In this document: one piece after another, positions 1 through 9,079 of the stretch | Position numbering within the stretch: the stretch's first letter is position 1 | Layout of the letters: each line of letters starts with the position of its first letter | Assembly (NCBI GenBank): GCA_947500385.1 | Contig: CANMSA010000001.1 | Span: 62,001-126,000, forward strand | Direction of reading: 5' to 3' | Source of the DNA: an uncultured Flavobacteriaceae bacterium | GTDB lineage: Bacteria; Bacteroidota; Bacteroidia; Flavobacteriales; Flavobacteriaceae | DNA: 64,000 bases | Position numbers and translations under genes: made by a program | The notes under the pieces: generated by a model | Databases searched by the model: none | What the model was told of the DNA's origin: nothing | The model's input: only the letters and a program-made list of their open reading frames with translations

Positions 1-58
1 GCCAAAAGAAAATATAAGTAGAAACAAATGGCCAATTCAAAAAAATAAATACAGATCC

Positions 59-1531
59 ATGAATAAAATCTTAGTTGCCAATCGTGGTGAAATAGCCTTG
101 CGCATTATGAAGACGGCGCGAAAAATGGGAATAAAAACGGTGGCTGTTTACTCCGACGTCGACCGTCATTCGCCTCATGTAAAATATGCCGATGAAGCCG
201 TTTTATTGGGCAATGCACCTTCTTCCGAATCCTACCTGGTCATGGAGAAAGTGATCGATGCCGCCAAGACTACCGGTGCAGAGGGTATCCATCCGGGCTA
301 TGGCTTTCTAAGCGAAAATGCGGACTTCGCACAAATGGTCTCAGATAAGGGGCTGATTTTTATCGGTCCAAAACCGCATGCCATAAAAGTGATGGGAAAT
401 AAGCTAGCGGCAAAAGAAACGGTAAAGGACTATAACATTCCAATGGTTCCGGGTATCGAGGAAGCTATTACCGATGTGGCCCTTGCCAAAAAAATAGCCA
501 ATGAAATCGGGTTTCCCATCTTGATCAAAGCAGCCGCCGGTGGTGGCGGAAAAGGCATGCGCGTTGTTGACAAACAGGAGGAGTTGGCAGAACAAATGGA
601 GCGTGCCATCAGTGAAGCGGTCGCCGCCTTTGGAGACGGTTCGGTCTTCATAGAAAAATATGTGGGCTCGCCAAGGCATATCGAAATTCAGGTTTTGGCG
701 GATACCCATGGGAACATCGTACATCTTTTTGAACGGGAATGTAGCGTGCAACGCCGGCATCAAAAAGTAGTTGAAGAAGCTCCTTCGGCGGTACTCACCC
801 CCGAAATACGACAAAAAATGGGCGAGGCTGCGGTGAAAGTGGCCAAGGCCTGCGACTATGTCGGTGCAGGTACGGTCGAATTTCTACTCGATGAAAACAA
901 AAATTTTTACTTTTTGGAAATGAATACCCGCTTGCAAGTAGAGCATCCGGTCTCGGAACTTATTTCCGGAATTGATTTGGTAGAACAGCAAATTAAAGTG
1001 GCCAGGGGAGAAAAACTGCCATTCACCCAAAACGACCTAACGATTAAAGGCCATGCGCTAGAAGTGCGGGTGTATGCGGAAGACCCCTTGGAAAACTTTA
1101 TGCCGAGTATTGGGAAACTAGCTACCTATAAAAGACCGAAAGGCCAAGGCATTCGATTGGATGATGGGTTTGAAGAAGGCATGGAAGTCCCGATCTATTA
1201 CGATCCCATGTTGTCGAAATTGATTACCTATGGAAAAACAAGGGAAGAAGCCATTCAACTAATGATTACGGCCATAGACGATTATACCATCGAAGGGGTC
1301 TCGACTACCCTGCCATTTGGAAAGTTTGTTTGCGAACACCAAGCATTTAGGTCGGGGGATTTTGACACGCATTTTGTCAAAAACTATTACTCGCCGGAAA
1401 AAATAACAACCCAATATGAAACGGAAAAAGAAATTGCCGCCCTGGTAGGGTTACAACTCTATTTAGCGAACAAGAAAAAAATGAGTGACACGAAAGCAAC
1501 CGATTCAAACTGGCAAAACAACCGCCTTTAG
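59..1531 (+). CDS. accC: Biotin carboxylase subunit of an acyl-CoA (probably propionyl-CoA) carboxylase
   Basis: This cytoplasmic subunit carboxylates biotin on a carrier protein using ATP and bicarbonate. The N-terminal domain opens with the family start NKILVANRGEIA. The ATP-grasp glycine loop AAAGGGGKGMRVV lies near residues 158-170 and the catalytic stretch MNTRLQVEHPVSE at 288-300. At 490 residues it has no C-terminal biotinyl domain, unlike fused propionyl-CoA carboxylase alpha chains, so a separate carrier is needed and none is visible. The next gene is the carboxyltransferase and the mutase genes follow, which favours propionyl-CoA as substrate. The frame stays open upstream to base 2, but ATG 59 matches the family start. 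Confidence 0.93.
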   Translation: MNKILVANRGEIALRIMKTARKMGIKTVAVYSDVDRHSPHVKYADEAVLLGNAPSSESYLVMEKVIDAAKTTGAEGIHPGYGFLSENADFAQMVSDKGLIFIGPKPHAIKVMGNKLAAKETVKDYNIPMVPGIEEAITDVALAKKIANEIGFPILIKAAAGGGGKGMRVVDKQEELAEQMERAISEAVAAFGDGSVFIEKYVGSPRHIEIQVLADTHGNIVHLFERECSVQRRHQKVVEEAPSAVLTPEIRQKMGEAAVKVAKACDYVGAGTVEFLLDENKNFYFLEMNTRLQVEHPVSELISGIDLVEQQIKVARGEKLPFTQNDLTIKGHALEVRVYAEDPLENFMPSIGKLATYKRPKGQGIRLDDGFEEGMEVPIYYDPMLSKLITYGKTREEAIQLMITAIDDYTIEGVSTTLPFGKFVCEHQAFRSGDFDTHFVKNYYSPEKITTQYETEKEIAALVGLQLYLANKKKMSDTKATDSNWQNNRL

Positions 1532-1558
1532 GAAAGGCAATTTTAGTGAAAAGGAAGT

Positions 1559-3100
1559 ATGAAAGACAACAAACAATTATTGGAAAACAAGCGTGCCGAA
1601 GCCAATTTGGGTGGTGGTCAAGCACGTATTGATAAGCAGCATTCAAAAGGAAAGCTGACCGCCCGGGAACGTGTTCATTTTTTGTTAGACGAAGGTTCTT
1701 TTGAAGAAATGGGGGCCTTGGTTACCCACCGTACCAAAGATTTTGGAATGGAAAAACAGGTGTTCTATGGGGATGGCGTGGTCACGGGATACGGAACCAT
1801 TAACGGAAGACAAGTATGTGTTTTTGCCCAAGATTTTACCGTATTTGGGGGTGCTTTGTCTGAGACCCATGCCGAAAAAATTTGTAAAGTGATGGATATG
1901 GCCATGAAAATCGGGGTGCCCGTGATCGGTTTGAACGATAGTGGTGGCGCCCGTATTCAGGAGGGAGTACGCTCTTTGGGTGGCTATGCGGATATTTTTC
2001 ACAGGAATGTAATGGCCTCAGGGGTCATACCACAAATTTCGGCCATTATGGGACCTTGCGCGGGAGGTGCGGTGTATTCCCCGGCGATGACCGATTTTAC
2101 GTTGATGGTGGAAAATTCAAGCTATATGTTCGTCACCGGGCCCAACGTTGTGAAAACGGTTACCAATGAAGAAGTCACCTCCGAAGAACTGGGCGGGGCA
2201 TCGACCCATGCTACCAAATCGGGTGTCACCCATTTGACCGCGGCGAATGATATGGAATGTATCCGGCAAATAAAGCAAATGATCGGTTACATGCCGCAAA
2301 ACTGCGAGAACAGTCCCACGGATATGCCCTATACACTATCGGATGAAGTGCGCGATGTGTTAGAAGACATCGTTCCTGAAAACGCAAATCAACCCTACGA
2401 TATGCGCCATGTGATCAACGGAATTATTGATGAGGAGACCTTCTTTGAAATACACAAGGATTATGCGGAGAACATCGTCGTCGGTTTTGCCCGTTTAGCG
2501 GGCAAGAGTATTGGCATTGTCGCCAACCAGCCCATAAGCCTTGCAGGGGTATTGGACGTCGACAGCTCAAAAAAAGCGGCCCGATTTACACGCTTTTGCG
2601 ATTGTTTCAACATCCCTTTGCTCGTCTTGGTCGATGTTCCAGGTTTCTTACCAGGAACAGATCAAGAATGGAACGGTATCATTACCAATGGGGCCAAGCT
2701 GCTTTACGCCCTCAGCGAAGCGACCGTTCCCAAAGTAACCGTAATCACACGAAAAGCATATGGTGGTGCCTATGATGTAATGAATTCAAAACATATTGGG
2801 GCCGACTTGAATTATGCATGGCCAGGGGCTGAGATTGCAGTGATGGGCGCCAAAGGTGCGAGCGAGATTATCTTTAGAAAAGAAATAAATGCTGCCAAAG
2901 ATTCCGCAGCAAAACTAGCGGAAAAAGAAGCGGAGTATGCCGAAAAATTCGCAAACCCCTATAGCGCTGCGGAAAGAGGTTTTATTGATGAAGTGATCCA
3001 TCCTAAAAACACCCGAAGAAAACTGATCAAGGCCTATACGCTGCTTCAGAACAAAGTAGCTACCTTACCAAAGAAAAAGCACGGGAATATTCCCTTATAA
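1559..3100 (+). CDS. pccB: Acyl-CoA (propionyl-CoA) carboxylase, carboxyltransferase subunit
   Basis: Transfers the carboxyl group from carboxybiotin to an acyl-CoA, probably giving methylmalonyl-CoA from propionyl-CoA. At 513 residues it has the usual length of PccB/AccD-type beta subunits with two crotonase-like halves. [19 protein letters not shown] and [12 protein letters not shown] in the N half, and [16 protein letters not shown] and [12 protein letters not shown] in the C half, are family signatures for CoA and biotin binding. It lies 27 bases after the biotin carboxylase and 9 bases before the mutase small subunit, so one operon is likely. Propionyl-CoA specificity is inferred from the mutase neighbours, not from active-site residues. 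Confidence 0.92.
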   Translation: MKDNKQLLENKRAEANLGGGQARIDKQHSKGKLTARERVHFLLDEGSFEEMGALVTHRTKDFGMEKQVFYGDGVVTGYGTINGRQVCVFAQDFTVFGGALSETHAEKICKVMDMAMKIGVPVIGLNDSGGARIQEGVRSLGGYADIFHRNVMASGVIPQISAIMGPCAGGAVYSPAMTDFTLMVENSSYMFVTGPNVVKTVTNEEVTSEELGGASTHATKSGVTHLTAANDMECIRQIKQMIGYMPQNCENSPTDMPYTLSDEVRDVLEDIVPENANQPYDMRHVINGIIDEETFFEIHKDYAENIVVGFARLAGKSIGIVANQPISLAGVLDVDSSKKAARFTRFCDCFNIPLLVLVDVPGFLPGTDQEWNGIITNGAKLLYALSEATVPKVTVITRKAYGGAYDVMNSKHIGADLNYAWPGAEIAVMGAKGASEIIFRKEINAAKDSAAKLAEKEAEYAEKFANPYSAAERGFIDEVIHPKNTRRKLIKAYTLLQNKVATLPKKKHGNIPL

Positions 3101-3109
3101 ACCGAAGAA

Positions 3110-4480
3110 ATGAGCAAGATTTCGTTATTTGACGAGTTTTCTCCCGTTTCTGAAAAGGAATGGAAGACTAAAATACAGTTCGACCTAAAGGGGGGCGACT
3201 ATAACGAAATTTTAGTATGGGAATCGCCGGAAGGCATCAAAGTAAAACCTTTTTACCATCAAGACTCCGCTGTTGATGTTCCAAAGATTAAAAGAGATCA
3301 AGCCACATGGGCCGTTGGGCAACACATCTACGCCGGCAGCGCCCAATCTGCAAACGCCAAAGCATTGGCCGCACTTCAAAAAGGGGCCGAAAGCCTTTCC
3401 TTTAGTATACCATCGCCCGATATCGTCTTTTCAGAACTGCTTAAAAACATACCCCTCAACAATACCCCCGTGTATCTTAACTGCGCGTTTCTCTCCGAAA
3501 AGTACTTTAAATCCGTTTCCGATTTTGCCGGAGCTTCCATTTCAAATATCTTCTTTGATTTAGATTGCATCGGTCGACTGGCACGCACAGGTAATTGGTT
3601 TGAAAATTGGAAAGACGATTTTAATGTCTTGGGACAGGTACTGAAACAGCCCAATACAAAGGTACTTTCAGTAGATGCAACACTGTACCAAAACGCCGGT
3701 GCCAATAGGGTACAACAACTGGCGTATTCCTTGGCCCATGCGAACGAATATCTAAATAGCTTTGCAACAACGAATACCAAAGAGTTTGCCGTTCATTTCA
3801 AAGTTGCCGTTGGGTCAAATTACTTTTTTGAGATTGCAAAAATCAGAGCCTTGCGATGGTTATGGAAAACATTGGCCAAAGAATATGGGGTGGCTGCCAA
3901 CTGCCATATTTCTGCCGTTCCAAGCAAACGAAACAAAACCCTGTACGATTACAACACCAATATGTTGCGCACCACCACCGAATGCATGGCCGCTGTGCTA
4001 GGGGGTGCAGACATGGTTCTCAACCTTCCCTATGATGCCATCTACCACAAAGACAATGAATTTGGGGAACGAATTTCCCTCAACCAACTATTACTCTTAA
4101 AAAACGAAAGTTACTTTCATACGGTTGCCAGCGCTGCTGATGGGGCATATTATATTGAAGCAGTCACAAAACAATTGGCCGAAAAAGCACTGTTGGTTTT
4201 CAAATCTGTTGAAAGTGGCGGGGGATTTTTAAGTCAATTAAAAAGTCATACCATCCAGAAAAAAATACAAGAAAGCGCCAAAAAGGAACAAGTAAAATTT
4301 GATAATGGCACAACGGTATTGGTCGGGACCAATAAGTATCAAAACACCTCCGATAAAATGAAAGAGGCTATTGAGTTATATCCCTTTCTAAAAACAAAAG
4401 TGCGTAAAACGCTCATACCACCTATCCATGAAAAAAGGCTTGCCGAGGAGCTTGAACAAAATCGTTTGAATGATGAGTAG
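3110..4480 (+). CDS. mutA: Methylmalonyl-CoA mutase, small (beta) subunit
   Basis: Non-catalytic partner of the B12-dependent mutase that interconverts methylmalonyl-CoA and succinyl-CoA. It has 456 residues and aligns by eye with the barrel part of the large subunit (for example [13 protein letters not shown], and [18 protein letters not shown] against the [18 protein letters not shown] of MutB). It ends after the barrel and has no C-terminal cobalamin-binding domain. Longer actinobacterial small subunits keep a degenerate copy of that domain; the short form seems usual in flavobacteria. Its end overlaps the start of mutB by 11 bases, consistent with coupled translation. Confidence 0.92.
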   Translation: MSKISLFDEFSPVSEKEWKTKIQFDLKGGDYNEILVWESPEGIKVKPFYHQDSAVDVPKIKRDQATWAVGQHIYAGSAQSANAKALAALQKGAESLSFSIPSPDIVFSELLKNIPLNNTPVYLNCAFLSEKYFKSVSDFAGASISNIFFDLDCIGRLARTGNWFENWKDDFNVLGQVLKQPNTKVLSVDATLYQNAGANRVQQLAYSLAHANEYLNSFATTNTKEFAVHFKVAVGSNYFFEIAKIRALRWLWKTLAKEYGVAANCHISAVPSKRNKTLYDYNTNMLRTTTECMAAVLGGADMVLNLPYDAIYHKDNEFGERISLNQLLLLKNESYFHTVASAADGAYYIEAVTKQLAEKALLVFKSVESGGGFLSQLKSHTIQKKIQESAKKEQVKFDNGTTVLVGTNKYQNTSDKMKEAIELYPFLKTKVRKTLIPPIHEKRLAEELEQNRLNDE

Positions 4481-6647
4481 GAAAAACGTACAGCATATCT
4501 CCTTGGAAAATGGCCCGGGTTCTACTACGAAAACCAAAGAGCACAAACCTACATCGCAACCGGTGCAAACAGCGGAGGGTATTGGACTAAAATCGGCCTA
4601 CGACCCGTCGGACATTCTTGAAACCGAACACTTGAATTTTGCCGCGGGCATCCCTCCCTACCTGCGTGGCCCCTACTCCACGATGTACGTGCGCAGGCCT
4701 TGGACCATTCGCCAGTACGCCGGTTTTTCTACAGCGGAAGAAAGCAACGCCTTTTACAGGCGAAATTTAAAAGGAGGACAAAAAGGACTTTCGGTCGCCT
4801 TTGACCTTCCCACACATCGCGGGTACGATAGCGACCATGAACGCGTGGTAGGCGATGTAGGCAAGGCGGGAGTCGCCATAGATTCTGTGGAGGATATGAA
4901 AGTGCTATTCGATGGCATACCCTTGGATAAAATGTCGGTATCAATGACTATGAACGGCGCCGTATTGCCTATCATGGCCTTTTATATTGTTGCGGCACAA
5001 GAACAGGGTGTTGCGCTCGACCAATTGGCCGGAACCATCCAAAACGATATTTTGAAAGAATTCATGGTGCGGAACACCTATATCTACCCACCAAAACCGT
5101 CGATGCAATTGGTGGCCGATATTTTTGAGTACACCAGTAAGTTTATGCCAAAATTTAATAGTATCAGTATCTCTGGCTATCACATGCACGAAGCCGGTGC
5201 CTCGGCAGATATTGAACTTGCCTATACCTTGGCAGATGGACTGGAGTATATCAAGACTGGATTAAAAGCTGGACTAAAAATCGATGATTTTGCGCCGCGT
5301 TTATCCTTCTTTTGGGGTATTGGAATGAACCATTTTATGGAAATTGCCAAAATGCGTGCGGCACGGATGCTTTGGGCCAAACTGGTCAAACAATTCGACC
5401 CGCAGTCCGCCAAATCCCTCGCATTGCGAACCCATTGCCAAACAAGCGGATGGAGCCTTACCGAACAAGATCCCTTTAACAATGTGGCCCGTACTACCAT
5501 CGAAGCCACGGCTGCCATCTTGGGGGGCACCCAAAGCTTGCATACCAACGCTTTGGATGAAGCCATTGCGCTTCCCACAGATTTCTCTGCAAGAATTGCG
5601 CGCGAGACACAAATTTTCCTTCAGGAAGAAACCCACATTACCAAGACCGTAGACCCATGGGCGGGAAGTTACTATGTAGAATATTTGACAGACCAATTGG
5701 CTCACAAAGCTTGGCAATTGATCCAAGAGGTGGAGGATTTGGGCGGAATGACCAAAGCCATTGAAGCAGGCATTCCCAAGATGCGTATCGAAGAGGCCGC
5801 AGCCAAAAAACAAGCCCGAATCGATAGTGGTTCCGATGTAATTGTGGGTGTCAACAAATATCAGCTAGAAGAAGAAGATGCACTACATATATTAGAGGTT
5901 GATAACGAAGAGGTACGCAAGCAACAATTGGAACGTTTGGCGATCACCAAGGACAAACGTAACGAAAACGCCGTAAAGGGATGTTTAAAAAAGCTTACCG
6001 AAGCTGCACGCATTAAAATGAATACCCCGCAATCTGCCAATGATTCCCATAATTTAGTAGCTTTAGCTGTAGAAGCAGCTAGGGAAAGGGCCACCTTAGG
6101 AGAAATCAGCAGTGCCTTGGAAGAGGTATTCGGCCGTCACAAAGCTGTCATAAATTCGTTTTCAGGCGTGTATTCGAAAGAAATCAAGGACGATAAGAGT
6201 TTTAAGAAAGCGCAGGCAATGACCGATAGATTTGCCGAGCAAGAAGGTCGCAGACCGCGGATCATGATCGCAAAAATGGGACAGGATGGCCATGATCGAG
6301 GTGCCAAGGTAGTGGCGACCGGTTATGCAGACCTGGGCTTTGATGTAGACATTGGCCCTTTGTTTCAAACGCCGGAAGAAGCGGCCATCCAAGCCGTGGA
6401 GAACGATGTGCACATGCTAGGCGTTTCCTCGCTGGCAGCGGGCCATAAGACTTTGGTACCGCGCGTAATCGAAGAGTTAAAAAAACACGGTCGGGAAGAC
6501 ATAGTGGTCATCGTTGGGGGGGTAATACCTAAACAAGATTATCAATTTCTATTCGATGCAGGAGCGGTGGCGATATTTGGGCCCGGAACTAAAATTAGTG
6601 AAGCAGCGATCGAAATATTGGAGATCTTCTTGGAAGATTCTCAGTAA
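4470..6647 (+). CDS. mutB: Methylmalonyl-CoA mutase, large (catalytic alpha) subunit
   Basis: Adenosylcobalamin-dependent isomerase linking propionate, odd-chain fatty acid and branched amino acid breakdown to the TCA cycle. Of 725 residues, about the first 570 form the substrate barrel ([20 protein letters not shown] near the start). The C-terminal B12 domain carries GQDGHDRG, the DxHxxG motif with His608 as lower cobalt ligand, followed by a GVSSLAAGH stretch and IVGGVIP. Two adjacent ATGs (4470, 4473) could start it. The epimerase and the MeaB/ArgK-type chaperone GTPase are not in the window. It converges on the HxlR gene with a gap of only 5 bases and no visible terminator. Confidence 0.96.
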   Translation: MMSRKNVQHISLENGPGSTTKTKEHKPTSQPVQTAEGIGLKSAYDPSDILETEHLNFAAGIPPYLRGPYSTMYVRRPWTIRQYAGFSTAEESNAFYRRNLKGGQKGLSVAFDLPTHRGYDSDHERVVGDVGKAGVAIDSVEDMKVLFDGIPLDKMSVSMTMNGAVLPIMAFYIVAAQEQGVALDQLAGTIQNDILKEFMVRNTYIYPPKPSMQLVADIFEYTSKFMPKFNSISISGYHMHEAGASADIELAYTLADGLEYIKTGLKAGLKIDDFAPRLSFFWGIGMNHFMEIAKMRAARMLWAKLVKQFDPQSAKSLALRTHCQTSGWSLTEQDPFNNVARTTIEATAAILGGTQSLHTNALDEAIALPTDFSARIARETQIFLQEETHITKTVDPWAGSYYVEYLTDQLAHKAWQLIQEVEDLGGMTKAIEAGIPKMRIEEAAAKKQARIDSGSDVIVGVNKYQLEEEDALHILEVDNEEVRKQQLERLAITKDKRNENAVKGCLKKLTEAARIKMNTPQSANDSHNLVALAVEAARERATLGEISSALEEVFGRHKAVINSFSGVYSKEIKDDKSFKKAQAMTDRFAEQEGRRPRIMIAKMGQDGHDRGAKVVATGYADLGFDVDIGPLFQTPEEAAIQAVENDVHMLGVSSLAAGHKTLVPRVIEELKKHGREDIVVIVGGVIPKQDYQFLFDAGAVAIFGPGTKISEAAIEILEIFLEDSQ

Positions 6648-6652
6648 ACAAC

Positions 6653-7027
6653 TTATTCTTTGGTCAACAATTCGCCCTTTTCTTCTGCATGGGCTATCCC
6701 CCAGTTGGTAATTGCTTGAATAACCGGAATAAGGCTCTTTCCAAAATCGGTCAACGTATATTCGACTCGAATGGGGGGTTTATCGCCAAAAACTTTTCGG
6801 GCAATTAAACCGTCTTGTTGAAGCGCTTTCAGCTGAATACTCAGCATTTTTTCGGTAATATCGGGTATAAGACGTTTCATGTCGGAAAATCGGGTGGCAC
6901 CATGTCTCAAATACCACAACACCACACATTTCCACTTACCTCCGATATAGCGCATCGTCACGTTTGTTCCGCAATGAAAGATCGTATCATGCAGCTTATA
7001 TACTTTTTCTGTACCATCTAAAATCAT
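6653..7027 (-). CDS. HxlR-family winged-helix transcriptional regulator
   Basis: A 124-residue DNA-binding protein with the HxlR signature: YIGGKWKCVVLWYL near residues 28-41, then RFSDMKRLIPDITEKMLSIQ, the recognition region, and a wing around RVEYTLTDFGKSL. HxlR proteins are dimeric regulators, often of redox or electrophile responses and often of a divergent neighbour. It is divergent from the small membrane protein at 7131 with about 100 bases between them, so that gene is the likeliest target. One cysteine (in the FHCGTNVT segment) precedes the winged helix and could be sensory; this is a guess. The ligand is unknown. Confidence 0.9.
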   Translation of the reverse strand: MILDGTEKVYKLHDTIFHCGTNVTMRYIGGKWKCVVLWYLRHGATRFSDMKRLIPDITEKMLSIQLKALQQDGLIARKVFGDKPPIRVEYTLTDFGKSLIPVIQAITNWGIAHAEEKGELLTKE

Positions 7028-7130
7028 ATCAAAAAATTAAACTGTCATGATCGACAGGTATTGCGTAGCAAATATAATCAATTTATCTTTATACTGTAAA
7101 AAGTATAGTTCATGTAAAAGATATATTAAA

Positions 7131-7364
7131 ATGAATGAAATTTGGATCGACAGTATCGGATACATAGCCTTGTTTATTAACCTATATTCAATGTCGGTAA
7201 AAGGGGAATACCCCCTACGGCTGCTATCGGCCATTGCCAATTGTATTTATATAGGATATGGCTTTTTAATCGCCTCCACTCCCATAATGGTCGGTTGCAT
7301 CATCGCCGTGGGACTACATTTACATCGATTATATCAATTAAAAACCACTGTACGCTATGACTAA
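7131..7364 (+). CDS. Small membrane protein, SemiSWEET/YgjV-like
   Basis: A 77-residue protein with about three hydrophobic helices. The pattern GYIALFINLYSMSVKGEYP, then LLSAIANCIYIGYGFLIAS, then TPIMVGCIIAVGLHL resembles SemiSWEET sugar transporters and YgjV-type proteins, where one three-helix unit dimerises. I chose ATG 7131: an upstream extension adds 28 residues of low-complexity AT-rich reading and has no matching family start. Its end overlaps the following acetyltransferase by 8 bases. Transport function and substrate are inference only. Confidence 0.6.
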   Translation: MNEIWIDSIGYIALFINLYSMSVKGEYPLRLLSAIANCIYIGYGFLIASTPIMVGCIIAVGLHLHRLYQLKTTVRYD

Positions 7365-7884
7365 AATTAGAATCGCTACGGGCTCGGATGCCGAAATCAT
7401 TGCCTTGCTGGGCCGTGTCACCTTTACTGAAACTTTTGGTGACCTCTTCGAGGCAAAAGAAGACCTTAGAACGTATCTAAATCAAACATTTTCAGTCAAA
7501 AAAATACTTCGAGGGCTTCAAAAACCAGAGAATGTTTTTTATATCGCCTTTGTCGATGATCTTCCCGTTGGTTATGCCAAACTAAAGCTGAACTCACCTT
7601 CTAGTTTTGCCCCATCTACACCAAGTGCTCAACTTCAAAAAATATACGTGCTCCATGATTTTTTAGGAATGAAAATAGGGCTCGAACTGCAAAACCAATT
7701 AATACAGAAAGCGATTGCATCGAAATACAAGACAATCTGGCTATCCGTTTATGAAGAAAACGCCAGGGCCATTACCTTTTACAAAAAAAACGATTTCAAA
7801 GAAATTGGCACATACGATTTTACCATCGGACGATACTGCTTTAACTTTATTGCGATGCTAAAAAATCTGAACGATGCTAAATGA
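7357..7884 (+). CDS. GNAT-family N-acetyltransferase
   Basis: A 175-residue protein with the GNAT fold. A beta strand KIYVLHDFLGMKIGLELQNQ marks the acetyl-CoA pyrophosphate-binding segment (about residues 90-110). The C-terminal ENARAITFYKKNDFKEIG is the usual helix and strand that close the fold. The N terminus IRIATGSDAEIIALL is typical of RimI-like members. It overlaps the small membrane protein gene by 8 bases, so the two are probably cotranscribed. The substrate cannot be told from sequence; amines, amino acids and protein N termini are all possible. Confidence 0.88.
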   Translation: MTKIRIATGSDAEIIALLGRVTFTETFGDLFEAKEDLRTYLNQTFSVKKILRGLQKPENVFYIAFVDDLPVGYAKLKLNSPSSFAPSTPSAQLQKIYVLHDFLGMKIGLELQNQLIQKAIASKYKTIWLSVYEENARAITFYKKNDFKEIGTYDFTIGRYCFNFIAMLKNLNDAK

Positions 7885-7948
7885 CAATTTCCGAAGGAAA
7901 ATTTACTTGTAAAATGAAAACAAGTTTTACCCTTCCAAAAAAGCGTGT

Positions 7949-7956
7949 TATATTTG
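7949..7956 (+). promoter_or_regulatory. -7 box (TAnnTTTG) of the tRNA-Leu promoter
   Basis: TATATTTG fits the Bacteroidota -7 consensus TAnnTTTG exactly. It lies 17 bases before the mature tRNA 5' end, giving a short precursor leader. No clean TTG -33 element sits 17-23 bases upstream, so this rests on the -7 box and its position. Confidence 0.5.
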
Positions 7957-7973
7957 CCCACCTCATAAGAAAC

Positions 7974-8057
7974 GCGCACGTGGCGGAATTGGTAGACGCG
8001 CTAGCTTGAGGGGCTAGTGGCCATTAGGCCGTGGAAGTTCGAGTCTTCTCGTGCGCA
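7974..8057 (+). tRNA. tRNA-Leu (anticodon GAG)
   Basis: The cloverleaf can be drawn by eye. The 7-bp acceptor stem pairs GCGCACG (7974-7980) with CGTGCGC (8050-8056), with discriminator A8057. The D arm contains AATTGGTAGACGC. The anticodon stem CTAGC/GCTAG encloses loop TTGAGGG, so the anticodon is GAG. A long variable arm (TGGCCATTAGGCC) marks class II, as expected for leucine. The T arm has loop TTCGAGT. CCA is not encoded. A terminator hairpin begins 6 bases after the discriminator. Confidence 0.97.
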
Positions 8058-8062
8058 CTAAA

Positions 8063-8091
8063 AGACCGTCTTGAAGACGGTCTCTTTTTTT
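8063..8091 (+). terminator. Rho-independent terminator of tRNA-Leu / leader hairpin of GIY-YIG copy 1
   Basis: Stem AGACCGTC (8063-8070), loop TTGAA, stem GACGGTCT (8076-8083), then C and seven T (8085-8091). The T tract ends directly against the ATG of the GIY-YIG ORF at 8092. Confidence 0.88.
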
Positions 8092-8343
8092 ATGACATAC
8101 TATACATACATCCTGTATTCCAAAAAATTCGATACCTTTTACAAAGGACAGACCAACAATATCCGGGAAAGACTTGCCAGACATAACGCGGGCAAGGAAA
8201 AAGCAACGGCGCCATATAGACCCTGGGAGCTTGTTTGGTACACCTCAAAACCTACCCGTGGGGAAGCCTTCAAATTGGAACGCAAATTGAAAAACCTTTC
8301 AAAGGAGAGAACACGGGACTTCATAAAAAAGTACAGCAAATAA
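8092..8343 (+). CDS. GIY-YIG nuclease family protein, copy 1
   Basis: An 83-residue single-domain GIY-YIG protein of the UPF0213/YhbQ type. YYTYILYSKKF corresponds to the GIY strand and FYKGQTNNIRERLARHN to the YIG strand and the following arginine helix. GEAFKLERKLKNLS supplies the conserved glutamate region. I chose ATG 8092 because it matches family N termini; an in-frame TTG at 8071 would lie inside the terminator hairpin. There is no promoter or ribosome-binding site between the T tract and the ATG, so expression would depend on read-through from the tRNA. It is the first of three tandem copies. The DNA target and role are unknown. Confidence 0.85.
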   Translation: MTYYTYILYSKKFDTFYKGQTNNIRERLARHNAGKEKATAPYRPWELVWYTSKPTRGEAFKLERKLKNLSKERTRDFIKKYSK

Positions 8344-8401
8344 TGCATACCTCGATGGCCGCTAGAAAATTCGAGCCAAGACGCAACGAAGTTGGTCTAG
8401 G

Positions 8402-8422
8402 TCAAGACCGCGAGCGTCTTGA
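8402..8422 (+). repeat. Second hairpin of repeat unit 1
   Basis: TCAAGAC (8402-8408), loop CGCGAGC, GTCTTGA (8416-8422): a perfect 7-bp inverted repeat. It sits immediately before the copied tRNA 3' end and has no T tract, so it is not a typical terminator. Confidence 0.7.
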
Positions 8423-8441
8423 TCTTCTCATGCGCACTAAA

Positions 8442-8470
8442 AGACCGTCTTGAAGACGGTCTCTTTTTTT
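8442..8470 (+). terminator. Terminator hairpin, repeat unit 2
   Basis: Identical to the hairpin at 8063-8091, one repeat period downstream. It again abuts the ATG of a GIY-YIG ORF and would stop transcripts coming from copy 1. Confidence 0.85.
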
Positions 8471-8722
8471 ATGACATACTATACATACATCCTGTATTCC
8501 AAAAAATTCGATACCTTTTACAAAGGACAGACCAACAATATCCGGGAAAGACTTGCCAGACATAACGCGGGCAAGGAAAAAGCAACGGCGCCATATAGAC
8601 CCTGGGAGCTTGTTTGGTACACCTCAAAACCTACCCGTGGGGAAGCCTTCAAATTGGAACGCAAATTGAAAAACCTTTCAAAGGAGAGAACACGGGACTT
8701 CATAAAAAAGTACAGCAAATAA
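8471..8722 (+). CDS. GIY-YIG nuclease family protein, copy 2
   Basis: The second copy encodes the same 83 residues as the ORF at 8092, with the same hairpin arrangement before its ATG. I saw no amino-acid difference between copies 1 and 2. That could reflect recent duplication or gene conversion. Function as for copy 1: a small GIY-YIG domain of unknown target. Confidence 0.85.
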   Translation: MTYYTYILYSKKFDTFYKGQTNNIRERLARHNAGKEKATAPYRPWELVWYTSKPTRGEAFKLERKLKNLSKERTRDFIKKYSK

Positions 8723-8780
8723 TGCATACCTCGATGGCCGCTAGAAAATTCGAGCCAAGACGCAACGAAGTTGGTCTAGG

Positions 8781-8801
8781 TCAAGACCGCGAGCGTCTTG
8801 A
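8781..8801 (+). repeat. Second hairpin of repeat unit 2
   Basis: The same TCAAGAC / GTCTTGA inverted repeat with a CGCGAGC loop as at 8402-8422, just before the third copy of the tRNA 3' end. Confidence 0.7.
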
Positions 8802-8820
8802 TCTTCTCGTGCGCACTAAA

Positions 8821-8849
8821 AGACCGTCTTGAAGACGGTCTCTTTTTTT
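8821..8849 (+). terminator. Terminator hairpin, repeat unit 3
   Basis: Third copy of the AGACCGTC/GACGGTCT hairpin with its T tract, directly before the truncated GIY-YIG ORF. Confidence 0.85.
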
Positions 8850-8975
8850 ATGACATACTATACATACATCCTGTATTCCAAAAAATTCGATACCTTTTAC
8901 AAAGGACAGACCAACAATATCCGGGAGAGACTTGCCAGACATAACGCGGGCAAGGAAAAAGCAACGGCGCCATAA
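8850..8975 (+). pseudogene. Truncated GIY-YIG ORF, copy 3
   Basis: The reading matches copies 1 and 2 for 41 codons through AGKEKATAP, then meets TAA at 8973-8975 where similarity to the repeat stops. It keeps the GIY and YIG strands but loses the glutamate-bearing helix, so it is unlikely to be active. One base differs in the shared part (gggaGaga against gggaAaga), which keeps arginine. The break marks the right end of the tandem array. Confidence 0.8.
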
Positions 8976-9055
8976 AGGCCACAAGTGCTATTTTTCTTAG
9001 TAAAAACCATTATTTCCTAAATTTTTACCGAAAATGGGGCAGAAACGCACAGTAT

Positions 9056-9074
9056 AACGCAAAATTTTAACGTT
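9056..9074. promoter_or_regulatory. Imperfect dyad upstream of the MerR gene, candidate operator
   Basis: The dyad reads AACG-CA-AAA-T-TTT-AA-CGTT: 7 of the 9 base positions on each arm pair across the centre at 9065. It lies 6-24 bases before the -35-like CTGACA of the merR promoter. The regulator's own product is the likeliest ligand; this is inference. Confidence 0.4.
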
Positions 9075-9079
9075 CCATA

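Larger units (their letters stand above)
8044..8974 (+). repeat. 379-bp tandem repeat (2 full units + 1 partial) starting in the tRNA-Leu 3' end
   Basis: The sequence from 8044 recurs at 8423 and at 8802, a constant period of 379 bases. Each unit holds in order: the last 13 bases of the tRNA gene (TCTTCTCGTGCGC), a terminator hairpin, a GIY-YIG ORF, a spacer and a second hairpin. Units 1 and 2 are almost identical; I noticed one change in the tRNA-derived segment (ctcAtgcgc at 8427-8433). Unit 3 has another (gggaGaga) and diverges at about 8974 inside its ORF. Near-identity at synonymous positions suggests recent duplication. Confidence 0.95.

Noticed and set aside
1-58. Cobalamin riboswitch for the mutase operon
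   Set aside because: Only 58 bases lie upstream in the window and no B12 box can be made out.
5301-5813. 170-codon antisense frame within mutB
   Set aside because: It mirrors the codon bias of the strongly supported sense gene and shows no signal, motif or family pattern.
7033-7046. TGTC-N6-GACA inverted repeat between the HxlR gene and the small membrane protein
   Set aside because: Half-sites of four bases are too short to call an operator, though the location would suit HxlR.
8044-8974. CRISPR-like array
   Set aside because: The period is 379 bases, the units carry protein-coding sequence, and there are no short spacers or cas genes.
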